This document shows positions 37,073 to 49,499 of a stretch of 64,000 nucleotides of DNA, piece after piece (position 1 is the first letter of the stretch; every line of letters starts with the position of its first letter). The translations under genes and the position numbers were made by a program. The stretch is from Castor canadensis (taxonomy: Eukaryota; Chordata; Mammalia; Rodentia; Castoridae): NCBI RefSeq assembly GCF_047511655.1, contig NC_133392.1, positions 20,784,001-20,848,000 on the forward strand. Reading direction: 5' to 3'. The notes below the pieces were generated by a model. That model worked only from the letters and a program-made list of their open reading frames with translations. It was not told where the DNA came from and did no database searches.

Positions 37073-38139
37073 TGTTAGAGTTACAGATTTCTTGTGTATT
37101 CCTTTTGCAGGTCTTGAGTCTTTTCTTTTAGAATTCTTCTGCTTTTTCTTTAATATCTATTTTGTCTTCAAGCCTGAAATTCTATCTTCTACTTGTTCCA
37201 GTCTGCTAAAGTGGCTTTCAGCTGTATTTTTCATATATTTTGAGGGACTTTTTATTTCCAGGATTTTTATTTGATTCTTTTATCTGAGACCTTACATATG
37301 TTTGTTATACTCCTCTTTCATATCTTGTGCTACCTTCTTTATTTTATATATTTCTCTCCTTTAAAGAAAAATCTTCTCTTTAGTTTCATTTTGGAGTTTG
37401 TTGAAATCCTCTATCAGCTCATTTAGTTATTTATGTGTCTTCTCAAGTTTTTTTTTAATCCATGTTCTCTTGATATTCATTGATTTGTTTTTGAGTGTTT
37501 TTTTAAACTCCTTTTTGAAGTCATTGAACATTCTTATCATCACCCTACTGGGGTCAGCGACTAGGGACTCACCCTCCTCACTTTCCCCCTAATGCTCTAT
37601 TATGATTGTTAGCCTTTTGAGGAGTTGTGTTCCTTTGCTTTATCTTTCTCCCCATGTTTCTATTTTGTGCTCTGCTCATGTGTTATTGATTAGTTAGTTG
37701 GGGGTTTTAATCAACTGTTATCTTTCCCTCGACTTAATTTCTATGCTCTGACTAGCTTAGTTTTTAGCTAGGTCATTGTATTATTTCTGTTTCCTGACCT
37801 GGAGATATAACTTAGCAATAACAAATACACCAATTCAATACAAAACCCATTATTTACATAATATATAAGGAAGCCCTGGGCAATATTATCTATCAACAGT
37901 GGGTATTGGGGAGATAACAGTTGTTTGGATAGAGATATATACTTAGGCAATTAAAAAGATAGCACTAGAAAAGGGGTCAGGGAGGGGAATGGGGTGAGGT
38001 AAGAAGAGGTGTGAGGTTTGGGGGCTATAAGGTAATAAGGCTCTAATGTGTGTAAAAGGGTGGGGGAGGGTGTTATTGTTAGAGATTGCGAGGGAAGGAT
38101 GCATGTAACGTGTAAAGTTGGTATAATAGACTAGTCAGT

Positions 38140-38260
38140 GAGTTGTGAGTGTAGAGGAGGTAGAGACAGTGGGTGGAAGGAAGGAGGAAAGGAGGAAGGA
38201 AAGGAGAAGAGAGGAAGAGAGGGAAGGAGAAAAGAAAAGAAAAAATTTAAAAAGGGAGTC
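38140..38260 (+). repeat. Purine-rich tract in L1-D 5'UTR
   Basis: A GGAA/GGAAA-rich run on the plus strand lies in the part of the 5'UTR that is A-rich in every L1 here. It makes a low-complexity Phe/Ser/Leu frame on the minus strand (38135-38425). Confidence 0.85.
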
Positions 38261-39415
38261 AGAAAGGAAAGTGGAGTGAGGGAGGGATAAGCAAATTGAT
38301 ATTTGGACAGAGTGGAAGAGAGAGATAGTTAACAATAAATTGAAAAATAATGAAAAAATAAAAATACTAAATAAAAGAAAGAAGTGAGTCCAATGAATGT
38401 TCTGGATTCTTTTCTCTGATTTCAAATCCAGGTACTGACGCTTCTGACAGGGCCTCTGTCTGTGTCTCTGCCCCTTCTTAAAGATGATGTGCTGGGCTGT
38501 GTGGCAATGGATATTGCCCCTCCCTACTGAATAGCTTTGGAGGCATCACCTCAGGGTGTTTGATACCTGGCTTTCCTTGGTTTGATGGACCATTTTGTTT
38601 AGGCAGGTCCTCTGAAGTGGTCCCAGTGAGGAGCTAGTTTGTGAACAGTTACCAGTCCCTACTGCCACAGGGCAAGCCTGGGAGCTATAATTGAGCATTT
38701 TGGTCCACAGCTTTTCTCTTGGAAGTTTGTTGGTTTCAGCTCACTACGAGTTTCTCCAAGGTAGTGGAATGTTTTCTTTTCACCAGACTGTGGGTGGGCA
38801 GCCCTGCCCCCACACAGGTAGGATCAGCTCAGTGTTCAACCCCACCTCCACCAGGTAAAGGTGAAATATTCCCTACATTTTGTTCAGGGGGTCTACAGTC
38901 TGCCCACTAGCTGCACTGGTCTATGTGGTTCCCTTTAGAACAGATGATGTATTGCACTCACCTGACAGGGTTGAAGTTTTACTCAGTTCGGGGACAGCAG
39001 AAGTAAGCAGCACAGGCAGGATCTGTGTCCATGGATTATGGTGGATCCAGGACTTCCCATATGCTTGCAGGACTTGTTCTACAGTTCTCTGTGTTGTGCT
39101 TTTGTTTTTTCAAGACAGGGGAAAATAAGCTATACACACACAAAAAGGGAGAAATAGCTTTCTAGTTGGTGGACAAGCAGCTGCTGCTGGTCCCAGCACC
39201 AGGGCTTCCATGGCTATTATGTGCTATTAAAAGCTAATTTATGAGTGGGTCATTGAATATTATGTGCGCCCTATGTATTGGTGGTATCTTAGTTGGCAAA
39301 AAAAGCAGGGTTACCCAATCCTTGCTACCATGAATCTGAAGTATTTTTCTGAAATCATGATGCTCAGGGTCTCAGGGCCTGTCAGTTATCCACCATCTTG
39401 CTTTATCCTATATAA

Positions 39416-40894
39416 ATGTTGCCTTTTTTCATGTGTCATATATTTGTGTTGTAATATGCACATCTGAATCCAAGTCATCAGTTCAAAGTTTAAATCATCT
39501 GCAGTCTTTCAGTTCAAGTAGTCTGACTGTTCAGGCAGGCTTATATATTGGTAGGGTTGAGGTACAGTTTCTCACCACTGAACTGGAGGTGTAGCTCAAC
39601 ATCCAAACATTCACCCACATGCTCAGGACACCAGGCCTACTCCCCAGCACCTCTTATATACAGAAAAATAAGCTGGAATCTCTTATAGTTCCTAGTGTAC
39701 AGGTTAATGCAATTGGGGCTGTGGTGGGAGAGGTAAATAATGAAATATCTACTTCTGGGGTGCTTTCACTTTAGAAGCTTCCCTTCTTTCTGTACTGAGA
39801 AAGGAGTACAAGGAGTTTTGTAATCTGTGGGTCAGGCAGGTTCCCACTTGCTCCATAAATTCATGTTTGTGCCCACAGGGGCAGCAAGTGTCCAAGCTTT
39901 GCAGTGTCCCCTGAATGCATCAAAGAGTGGGTAGAGCAAACAGAACACTGAGTTCTGCACTGCTAGGGGAGAACTGAGGTACTGAGTCTCTCTGAATGCA
40001 GATCTCCATGCTTTCATACTCAACCCAGCAGTTCACAACTCAAAGTGAGGATGGGGGCTGGGAAAATCATGTGATTCACAGTACATGGGCTCAGAGTTTT
40101 CTGTTCTGCCTGGCAGCAAGTACTCATAGCCTGGAGGCAGCTTTGGAGGCTAAGCAGTCTACCAGTCATGGGCTATTTGCTCTTTTCCACATGATTGCCA
40201 GGTAGTGGGATTTGATCTTTGTTAAGGAGGGCAGGGTCACCAATTACCATGTCCTTCACTGCCTGAGCTACATGTTGCTTAAACTTCTCAGCAGTTCCAT
40301 GTCAGACTCTCTCTTTCTTCATGATCAGCCCTTGTGGCTATCTCCCACCTAGACACTGTGGTAGGATGTCCCAAGATTCTCTATGCTGTGATTGTATTTT
40401 GTTTTCAATTCCCCAGAATAGCTCAGTCTCAAACAATAGGCCCCCCCTTCAAGATGGCACCTCGCTACAGCTCTCTGAGATATGGTGTGCATGTGTGTGT
40501 GTGTGTGTGTGTGTAAATGACAAATATCTTTCTTTTTTAAAGCTAGTCTGCTATGCATGAGCAATCACATCACACCAAATGCCTGCTTTGGGTTTAAGGC
40601 TTGTGGGAAGGCTTGTCTTCTTCTGTGGTATAGTTGCCATGCTCTTCACAGAGTTACCTGAATTACCTTTTCTTTGTGCCCTTCTCCCCCCTGTTGAGTT
40701 TGGTCCTGTGAACTGTTCTCTACTTTTCTCTGTTGCCTTTTGTTTGTCCTTTCCAACAGTCCTGTCACCTTTTTTGTGATTCCCAAGCTTGTGCTCTCTT
40801 TAATCTTTTCAGAATACAGCCTCTCCTGTGTTATGCTGATGCTTCTCATTCAGAGCTGAATGGAGGAATTTTCTAATCTGTCATCCTTCATCTC
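39416..40894 (-). mobile_element. Probable L1-N part 2 (5' region), poorly resolved
   Basis: After the L1-D duplication (39416-39429) the sequence continues for about 1.45 kb with GC-richer text that could be the 5'UTR of L1-N, as expected from the nesting. An ID-like relic may lie at 39590-39655 ('ctggaggtgtagctcaac', 'ctactccccagcacc'). A (GT)n tract lies at 40491-40514. I cannot identify a clear L1 5' end, so the assignment rests on the nesting logic. Confidence 0.35.
40491..40514 (+). repeat. (GT)n microsatellite
   Basis: A run of 12 GT/TG units ending before 'aaatgac', with one interruption upstream ('ggtgtgcatg'). Confidence 0.95.
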
Positions 40895-41375
40895 TGTTCA
40901 TTTGCCTATTTTTAAATTGGACTATTTCTTATTTTGGTGTTTACTTTTTTGAGCTCTTTATATATTCTGGATATTAATCACTTGTCAGGTGAATTGTTAG
41001 CAAAAATTTTCTTCCATTCTGTTGGCTGTTTCTTAATTCTGGTAATTGTTTCTATTGATGTACAGAAGCTTTTAAATTTGATGCAATCTCATTTGTCCAT
41101 TCTTGCTCTTATTTCCTGAACTATTCAAGTAGTATTCAGAAAGTTGTTGCCTATGCCTGTATTTTCAAGAGTTTTCCCTATGTTTGCCTGTAGGAGTTTC
41201 AAGGTTTCAGATCTTACATTAAGGTCTTTAATATGTTTTAAATTGATTTTTTGCTCAGGGAGAAAGAAAGGAATCTAGTTTTCTACATGTGGAAATCCAG
41301 TTTTCCTAACACAATTTGTTAAAGAGGCTGTCTTTTCTCCAAAATGTTTTTTTGGCATCTTTTCTTCCAAAATTC
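40895..41375 (-). mobile_element. Old L1 fragment (ORF2 3' part)
   Basis: 'ttgagctctttatatattctgg', 'cttccattctgttggctg', 'gtacagaagcttttaaatt' and 'tttgttaaagaggctgtc' (split motifs) are the ordered L1 ORF2 landmarks also seen at 25620-26060. This old copy is truncated at both ends and has no open frame of note. Confidence 0.85.
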
Positions 41376-43320
41376 AAAAATGTTCGTTTTCCTTCCACTC
41401 CTTTTCTCCCTTCTAATGTGAATTAGTTAAACCTCCTTGGTTCAGCTGTGAAGCAAACTAAGACTTTCAGTGTCTGCATATTTGATTAGAAAATTGGCTT
41501 CCTCATCCATACCTTCCTTCAACCACTGAGACATTTATTATACATTCTTTTCATTTCTTCAAACTTTCCAATAAGAAACATAAAGCCTAACAAAGAAACC
41601 TAAACAAATTAAATGGAACCTATTTTGTTTTCACATGCAAAATGGATTTCAGTTTTGCCTTAAGGAGGTCTTACATTTCATTATTATTAAAAATGTCAGA
41701 AATCTTTTGCCTGCTGGGAGCACAGATTTTCTTACTATTTTTCAATCTTATTCAAAACCTCTTATTGCATATTTCATGAGTTACAGCAACTCTTAGTTGT
41801 TACTTTGGAAAATTATAATCTCCAAAGTTAATGTTGGCATTCTGTTAAATGGTCTTTGCATATGTAGGGTTGTTGAGCATTTATAGAAAGAAATGCAATT
41901 ATAGAAATATTTGTGATAAAGATATAGTTATCTGATCTTCAGAAACAAAAATAGAGGTTTATTGAAGAAGCAAATTGATCTTCTTCACATTCTAATCTCA
42001 TGAGGCCTACTTTCATCTTGGGTGGTGTAGACTATAAGCAATTTTATCATTCTTTCATTCTTTTCTCCTTGCTAACATTGAGATTCCAGTATTGGAATCT
42101 GGTTTGAGTGTGTTGAAGCCTTCTATTTTCTCCTTTTCCTTGCCTCCCAGGGTCCTGTGGGTTTCTTGAACTTATGCAGCATGTCTGCAATGTAAACTAT
42201 ATTTCTCCTTGCAGTTGTAAAGAGTTGAGGAAGTTCATGGGAGAATGGAGAAAACCAACCATGAGTAGTTGAGTTGGGGAATATTGTGATTTTAGGCATG
42301 CATTTTTAAAGATTTGGTTTTATATAATACATTTCCAGAAGGATTGGAGAGGGTGATTATGAGAATTTAAATGGAAAAAAGCCTGGGAGTGTTTTGTATA
42401 GGACCTGAACCCTGGAAAGTGTTAGTAAATGTGTATTATTATTGTTGTTTTTACTAAGTAGTAGTGGGCACATTCTTCTTATACATAACTCATTGCAAAC
42501 CCTTCAAAGGGATTTGGAAACCATTTTTTTTTTTAAAAAGGTGCCTAATTTCATTCAGAAATTTGTAGAAAATGACTTGGCTCTAAGATCTAAGACACAT
42601 AGCAATGTCCAGGAACCAATGATGGTTGGCCGATATAGAAAGAAATGTGAACTTTGTGAGGATTTGACCATTCCCTGTCTACTGTATCTTAAGATAGCCC
42701 TGCTTCAAAGTGAATTTTGGAATAGATGGAGCCAAATAGTCCCTATCACAACTCCAAATGAATTTGATTTTTAACCTCCTTCCGGCTGATTACCTTAGAG
42801 AAACCAATACAGGTCTGTGAGTGTCAGAGTAGAAGACTTGCAGGGTCAGGAGTAGTAAGAGCCACAACTTTGTCCCAAGAATATCATCTTCTTTTCCTTA
42901 CTATCTGGACTAACTATATTCTGATGCCATGCCTATCCGAGGAAAGGATAGCACTCATTTTCTCACCTGGTTTCCTTTTTCCAACACAGTGTTGTAATCA
43001 TATTTATCCTGGTTCTTTCTAGAAAAACCGAAATAGGGAAACTTCCTTTTACCCCAACCCTCAATCCTTTCATTGACCTCTTTTTTCCCCTTTGTGTACT
43101 TCCTGAGTCTTAAACCTGATCTTTCATACTGTCCAGGACATCCCATTAAGGAGAGTGACTTGGGCACTCTGCAATTTAACTATTGTGTGTTGTATTCTTT
43201 TTAGAACAGTTTTTCAGCCAAAAAAAAAAAAATTGTCCAAATTCTAGAATTGAAGGTGATTTTTATTTAATACAGAGATATATAAATAAATAATAATAAA
43301 CATAAAAGAAAATATTCTCT
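41376..43320. other. Unrecognised non-coding DNA
   Basis: A low-repeat stretch. The 110-aa frame at 42442-42774(+) begins in a T/A run and resembles no family I recognise; without exon context I do not call it a gene. Confidence 0.45.
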
Positions 43321-43425
43321 ACATATTTATTATGTACCAGACATGATTCTGAATGTTTTAAATGAGATTATCTCATTTAGTTCTCATATAAACCTCAACA
43401 TTTTGACTCAGAGTACTTATTTATT
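43321..43425 (+). repeat. MIR/L2-like relic
   Basis: 'tttattatgtaccagacatgatt' followed by 'gattatctcatttagttctca' is the common MIR/L2 'ctatgtgccaggcactgt...catttaatcctca' order. Confidence 0.5.
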
Positions 43426-44639
43426 TAAATCTCCCTCATTCCTGAAAGGGTTGACATAAATTTATCCTTACCCATGATTGTGGGCTACTAGTTTAGTTCT
43501 CAGTCATTTTCCAGCAAGAGTCCAGAGGTACTCATCTGATTTACCAGTCTAGGGTACAGAACTATTATGATATTTGCTCCCCTGTCTAATTTTTTTTTCA
43601 GAAATGCCTATAGTCCATTAGAATGAAACATTGTTGTCTAACTCACTATGTTTCTATTAAACAGTCAAAGTAAGAGCAGCAGTCTAAGAGAAACAATGCC
43701 TTATAGATATCCCCTTGTCTGTAACATGGAGGCAAAGCTGGAGATAGGAAAGAAGTTAAAGAATACCCAGGACAGTGTAATATGAGAGTAGAAGTCCAAA
43801 GGTCCATTTTGGTTATAAAAATGACCTCTTTAGCAGAAATTCTGGTGAAAGAGAATGGTATGAAAGGGCAAGTGAACACCTACTGGGTATTGCAACTACC
43901 TTTGCTCACATAGATGTCCATACCATCAACAGCATCATCTTCAAAAACAAATGTCAATGACAAATGCATCATAAATGAGTGTATAGTCAGAGACCAATGT
44001 CTTCCATAAATCAAGGAAAAGAATATTGAACAAATGCACTAGCCACACTTTTATCTGTTAAAGCCAATCCTTTAATTCCAGTGAGACAATGTGCCTTAAT
44101 TAAGCCATAATGAATTAAAAAGTGTGGGTATTCCCAAAGTTGTGTATTAACCTTATACATTTTATCAATCACAGCAGGGATCCACTTAAATTATATTTCT
44201 ATAATTAACCCAAACATAAGATGAATGAATTACCCTTCACTGAAGAAGTCAAAGCATTAATTATTCATTAATTTATTCAATGTTTCCTCTTCCTCAATTT
44301 GTTAGTTTACTGAATGTTCTACCCTTGTACAGATGTTAGCCTTTGTTTCATCTCTACTTACCACCTTTTTGCAAGTCTCAGGTCAGTGTTGAGGAGGAGA
44401 ATCGGTCTTTTAATAAAAATTGTCTGGCCCAAGAATATAAAAAAGTAAACTTGATGGATATGACTTCATCTATTCTATCTCTTTATTAAGAAGAATTTTT
44501 AGCACTCTAGGAAATCTACACTCCCAAGCACATCTGGCACCTCTCTACAGTTTTAGATTCAAATGTTCCTGTGTTTTTGCTTTGAAGCACCAAGAATGGA
44601 TCCTCTATCTTCTGCAAGCCCATCCCAACTACCCTATTT
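43426..44639. other. Unrecognised non-coding DNA
   Basis: No recognisable gene or repeat up to the L1-F insertion site. Confidence 0.45.
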
Positions 44640-44658
44640 CTGGAGATGTATTTCTTTT
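44640..44658 (+). repeat. Target-site duplication, left copy (L1-F)
   Basis: ctggagatgtatttctttt, 19 bp, is repeated without mismatch at 49735-49753. Confidence 0.95.
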
Positions 44659-45142
44659 TTTTTTTCTTTTATTATTCATATGTGCATAAAAGGCTTGGGT
44701 CATTTCTCCCCCCTGCCCCCACCCCCTCCCTTACCACCCACTCTGCCTCCTTCCTCTCCCCCCACTCAATACCCAGCAGAAACTATTTTGCCCTTATTTC
44801 TAATTTTGTTGTAGAGAGAGTATAAGCTATAATAGGAAGGAACAAAGGTTTTTGCTGGTTGAGATAAGGATAGCTATACAGGGCATTGACTCACATTGAT
44901 TTCCTGTGCGTGTGTTACCTTCTAGGTTAATTCTTTTGGATTTAACCTTTTCTCTAGTTCCTGGTCCCCTTTTCCTATTGGCCTCAGTTGCTTTTAAGGT
45001 ATCTGCTTTAGTTTCTCTGCGTTAAGGGCAACAAATGCTAGCTAGTATTTTAGGTGTCTTACCTATCCTCACCCCTCCCTTGTGTGCGCTCGCTTTTATC
45101 ATGTGTTCAAAGTCCAATCCCATTGTTGTGTTTGCCCTTGAT

Positions 45143-48100
45143 CTATTGTCCACCTATGAGGGAGAACATACGATTTTTGGTCTTTTGAGCCAGGCTAACC
45201 TCACTCAGAATGATGTTCTCCAATTCCATCCATTTACCAGCGAATGATAACATTTTACTCTTCATGGCTGCATAAAATTCCATTGTGTATAGATACCACA
45301 ATTTCTTAATCCATTTGTCAGTGGTGGGGCATCTTGGCTGTTTCCATAACTTGGCTATTGTGAATAGTGCCGCAATAAACATGGGTGTGCAGGTGCCTCT
45401 GGAGTAACCTGTGTCACAGTCTTTTGGGTGTATCCCCAAGAGTGGTATTGCTGGATCAAATGGTAGATCAATGTCTAGCTTTTTAAGTAGCCTCCAAATT
45501 TTTTTCCAGAGTGGTTGTACTAGTTTACATTCCCACCAACAGTGTAAGATGGTTCCTGTTTCCCCACATCCTCGCCAACCCCTATTGTTTGTGGTGTTGC
45601 TGATGATGGCTATTCTAACAGGGGTGAGGTGGAATCTTAGTGTGGTTTTAATTTGCATTTCCTTTCTTGCTAGAGATGGTGAGCATTTTTTCATGTGTTT
45701 TTTGGCCATTTGAATTTCTTCTTTTGAGAAAGTTCTGTTTAGTTCACTTGCCCATTTCTTTATTGGTTCATTAGTTTTGGGAGAATTTAGTTTTTTAAGT
45801 TCCCTATATATTCTGGTTATCAGTTCTTTGTCTGATGTATAGTTGGCAAATATTTTCTCCCACTCTGTGGGTGTTCTCTTCAGTTTAGAGACCATTTCTT
45901 TTGATGAACAGAAGCTTTTTAGTTTTATGAGGTCCCATTTATCTATGCTATCTCTTAGTTGCTGTGCTGCTGGGGTTTTGTTGAGAAAGTTCTTACCTAT
46001 ACTTACTAATTCCAGAGTATTTCCTACTCTTTCCTGTATCAACTTTAGAATTTGCGGTCTGATATTAAGATCCTTGATCCATTTTGAGTTAATCTTGGTA
46101 TAGGGTGATATACATGGATCTAGTTTCAGTTTTTTGCAGACTGCTAACCAGTTTTCCCAGCAGTTTTTGTTGAAGAGGCTGCTATTTCTCCATCATATAT
46201 TTTTAGCTCCTTTGTCAAAGACAAGTTGGTTATAGTTGTGTGGCTTCATATCTGGGTCCTCTATTCTGTTCCACTGGTCTTCATGTCTGTTTTTGTGCCA
46301 GTACCATGCTGTTTTTATTGCTACTGCTTTGTAATATAGTTTGAAGTCAGGTATTGTGATACCTCCTGCATTGTTCTTTTGACTGAGTATTGCCTTGGCT
46401 ATTCGTGGCTTCCTGTGTTTCCATATAAATTTCACGGTAGATTTTTCGAACTCTTTAATGAATATCATTGGAATTTTGATGGGAATTGCATTAAACATGT
46501 AGATTACTTTAGGGAGTATTGACATTTTTACTATGTTGATTCTACCAATCCATGAGCATGGGAGATCTCTCCACTTTCTATAGTCTTCCTCAATCTCTTT
46601 CTTCAGAAGTGTATAGTTTTCCTTGTAGAGGTCTTTCACATCTTTTGTTAGGTTTACACCTAGGTTTTTGACTTTTTTTGAGGCTATTGTAAATGGAATT
46701 GTTTTCATACATTCTTTTTCAGTTTGCTCATGGTAGTGTATAGAAATGCTAATGATTTTTCTATGTGATTTTATATCCTGCTACCTTGCTATAGCTATTA
46801 ATGATGTCTGGAAGCTTCTGAGTAGAGTTTTTTGCGTCTTTAAGGTATAGGATCATGTCATCTGCAAATAGGGATATTTTGACAGTTTCTTTACCTATTT
46901 GTATTCCTTTTATTCCTTCTTCTTGCCTAATTGCTCTGGCTAGGAATTCCAGTACTATGTTGAATAGGAGTGGAGATAGTGGGCATCCTTGTCTGGTTCC
47001 TGAGTTCAGAGGGAATGGTTTCAGTTTTTCTCCATTAAGTATAATGCTGGCTGTAGGTTTGTCATATATAGCTTTTATAATATTGAGGTACTTTCCTTCT
47101 ATTCCTAGTTTTCTTAGAGCTTTTATCATGAAATGGTGTTGGATCTTATCAAAGGCTTTTTCTGCATCTATTGAGATGATCAAGTGGTTTTTGTCTTTGC
47201 TTCTGTTAATGTGGTTTATTACGTCTATTGATTTTCGTATGTTGAACCACCCCTGCATCCCTGGGATGAAGCCTACTTGGTCATGGTGAATAATCTTTTT
47301 GATGTGTTGTTGAATTTGGTTTGCCATTATTTTGTTGAGGATTTTTGTGTCAATGTTCATTAAGGAGATTGACCTATAGTTCTCCTTTTTGGAAGTGTCT
47401 TTACCTGGTTTTGGGATAAGTGTAATACTGGCTTCATAAAATGTGTTTGGCAGTTTTCCTTCCCTTTCTATTTCATGGAACAGTTTAAGGAGGGTTGGTA
47501 TCAGTTCTTCTTTAAAGGTCTGATAGAATTCAGCAGAGAATCCATCAGGTCCTGGACTTTTCTTTTTGGGGAGACTCTTGATTGCTGCTTTAATTTCATT
47601 TTGTGTTTTAGATCTATTCAGGTGATTAATTTCCTCTTGGTTTTATTTTGGATGGTCATATATATCTAGAAATCTGTCCATTTCTTTAAGATTTTCAAAT
47701 TTATTTGAATATAGGTTCTCAAAGTAGTCTCTGATGATTTCCTGGACTTCCATGGAGTTTGTTGTTATCTCCCCTTTTGCATTCCTGATTTTACTAATTT
47801 GGGTTTTTTCTCTCCTCATTTTAGTCAGGTTTGCCAGGGGTCTATCGATCTTGTTTATTTTTTCAGAGAACCAACTTTTTGTTTCATTAATTCTTTGTAT
47901 GGTTTTTTTGGTTTCTATTTCGTTTATTTCAGCTCTTATTTTTATTATTTCTCTTCTTCTATTTGTTTTGGGATTTGCTTGTTCTTGTTTTTCTAGGAGT
48001 TTGAGATGTATCATTAGATCATTGATTTGGGATCTTTCAGTCTTTTTAATATATGCACTCATCGCTATAAACTTTCCTCTCAGGACTGCCTATGCTGTGT

Positions 48101-48835
48101 CCCATAGGTTCCGGTAGGTTGTGTTTTCATTTTCATTGTCTTCCAGGAACTTTTTAATTTCCTCTTTTGTTGCATCGATGATCCATTCTTCATTAAGTAA
48201 TGAGTTATTTAGTTTCCAGCTGTTTGCATGTTTTTTGTCCTTACTTTTTGTTGTTGAGTTCTACTTTTACTGCATTGTGATCAGATAGTATGCACGGTAT
48301 AATTTCTATTTTCTTATATTTGCTGAGACTTGCTTTGTGCCCTAGGATATGATCTATTTTGGAGAAGGTTCCATGGGCTGCTGAGAAGAATGTATATTGT
48401 GTAGAAGTTGGATGAAATGTTCTGTAGACATCAACTAGGTCCATTTGATCTATTGCATATTTTAGATCTTGGATTTCTTTATTGATTTTTTTGTTTGGAT
48501 GACCTATCTATTGATGATAATGGGGTGTTAAAGTCTCCCACAACTACTGTGTTGGCGTTTATATATGCTTTTAAGTCTTTCAGGGTATGTTTGTTGAAAT
48601 TGGGTGCGTTGATATTGGGTGCGTACAGATTGATGATTATTATTTCCTTTTGGTCTATTTCCCCTTTTATTAGCATGGAATGTCCTTCTTTATCTCGTTT
48701 GATCAATGTAGGTTTTAAGTCTACTTTGTCAGAGATAAGTATTGCTACTCCTGCCTGTTTTCGGGGGCCATTGGCTTGGTAAATCTTCTTCCAGCCTTTC
48801 ATCCTTAGCCTCTGCTTATTTCTGTCGTTCTTTTT
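45143..48835 (-). pseudogene. L1-F ORF2 remnant lacking its N-terminus
   Basis: This is the best-preserved ORF2 in the window. Endonuclease: 48479-48835 (KGWKKIYQANG; VVGDFNTPLS with the catalytic D and N) and 48241-48444 (FSKIDHILGHK and LSDHNAVK, holding the catalytic D and H). RT: 46761-47360 ([36 protein letters not shown] near residue 165). Then 46193-46708, and the C-terminal 299 aa at 45143-46042 with the HCWWECK Cys-rich motif. The stop is at 45143-45145. Frames change between pieces, and at least five breaks exist. The first 55 or so residues, including the usual MTG start and the first endonuclease strand, are absent because of the ORF1-ORF2 deletion. Confidence 0.93.
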
Positions 48836-49336
48836 TCTGAGATTTTCCATATCCTAGCTGTTTTCCTCTTTAATGTTGTCTGTTTTTGTCCTGAGTTCAT
48901 TTTTCTGTTTATTCATCATGTTCTCTCTTTCACTTTGGTGTTTTAACAGTGCTTCTATGGTTTCCTTTATTTCTTCTTTTGTTTTTTCAAATTCTCTATT
49001 TTTGTTGTCTTGGAATTTCTTGAGTGTCTCCTGTACATTTTGGTTGACCCTATCCAGTATCATCTCTATAAAATTCTCATTGAGTACCTGTAGTATGTCT
49101 TCTTTTAAATTATTCTTGTGGGCTTCATTGGGTCCTTTGGCATAGTTTATCTTCATTTTGTTGGAGTCTGGATTTGAGTACCTGTTTTCTTCATTCCCCT
49201 CTGGTTCCTGTACTAATTTTTTGCTGTGGGGAAACTGGTTTTCCTGTTTTTTCTGTCTCCCCATCATTGTATTTGGTGTTGTTACTGTCCCTGTACTGTG
49301 TGCAATTAAGTATTTTCTAGCTTGTAATAATAACAA
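48836..49336 (-). pseudogene. L1-F ORF1 N-terminal part, fused toward ORF2
   Basis: Only the N-terminal basic region and coiled coil of ORF1 remain (48854-49336, for example QPLLKH-like heptads, KTKEEIKETIEALLKHQS). The likely start is the MMGRQ at about 49262-49267, or an upstream in-frame ATG at 49334-49336. A TAG at 48854-48856, where copy K has CAG, ends the frame. Two codons further on the same frame reopens and continues into ORF2 endonuclease sequence. The RNA-recognition and C-terminal domains of ORF1 are absent. Confidence 0.85.
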
Positions 49337-49499
49337 TGGTAATATTTAGAATGGAAGGGTGAGCTGAGATGGAAAGTAAGAAATTAAAGAAATGGGCAAA
49401 ACAAATACATAGACTGGAGGGAGAAAACGGAACAAGGTGTCAGACAAGAAGATTTCAAAGGTATAAACAGGGAGCTTTAGTGTACTAATCAGCAGTAAG

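Larger units (their letters stand above)
29835..37600 (-). pseudogene. L1-D ORF1 remnant, interrupted by L1-E
   Basis: ORF1 of L1-D from its TAA (complement of 29835-29837), which abuts the ORF2 ATG, up to about 37600. A readable segment is 30225-30437 (YNIFNKMIVENFPNLKKEMP). L1-E occupies 30451-37062. After it, the coiled-coil part continues at 37073-37450. The far boundary is approximate because this old copy has no clear start codon. Confidence 0.7.
24194..39415 (-). mobile_element. L1-D: full-length old L1 holding two younger L1s
   Basis: This is a minus-strand L1 whose own sequence is about 7.4 kb once the two insertions are removed (27720-28870 plus one duplicated site, and 30451-37062 plus one duplicated site). 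Its 3'UTR is at 24194-24817, ORF2 from about 25005 to 29834, ORF1 from 29835 to about 37600 (interrupted by L1-E), and its 5'UTR runs to about 39410, with CAAGATGG as the complement of 39393-39400. Reading across each insertion site restores normal L1 order. The 14-bp direct repeats at 24180 and 39416 fit an insertion into L1-N. All ORFs are broken. Confidence 0.9.

Noticed and set aside
42442..42774. 110-aa plus-strand ORF as a small gene
   Set aside because: Starts near a T/A run, contains no recognisable domain, and random frames of this length are expected in 64 kb of mammalian DNA.
45143..46042. 299-aa ORF as evidence for an active L1
   Set aside because: The rest of ORF2 in L1-F lies in other frames with several stops, and its N-terminus is deleted.
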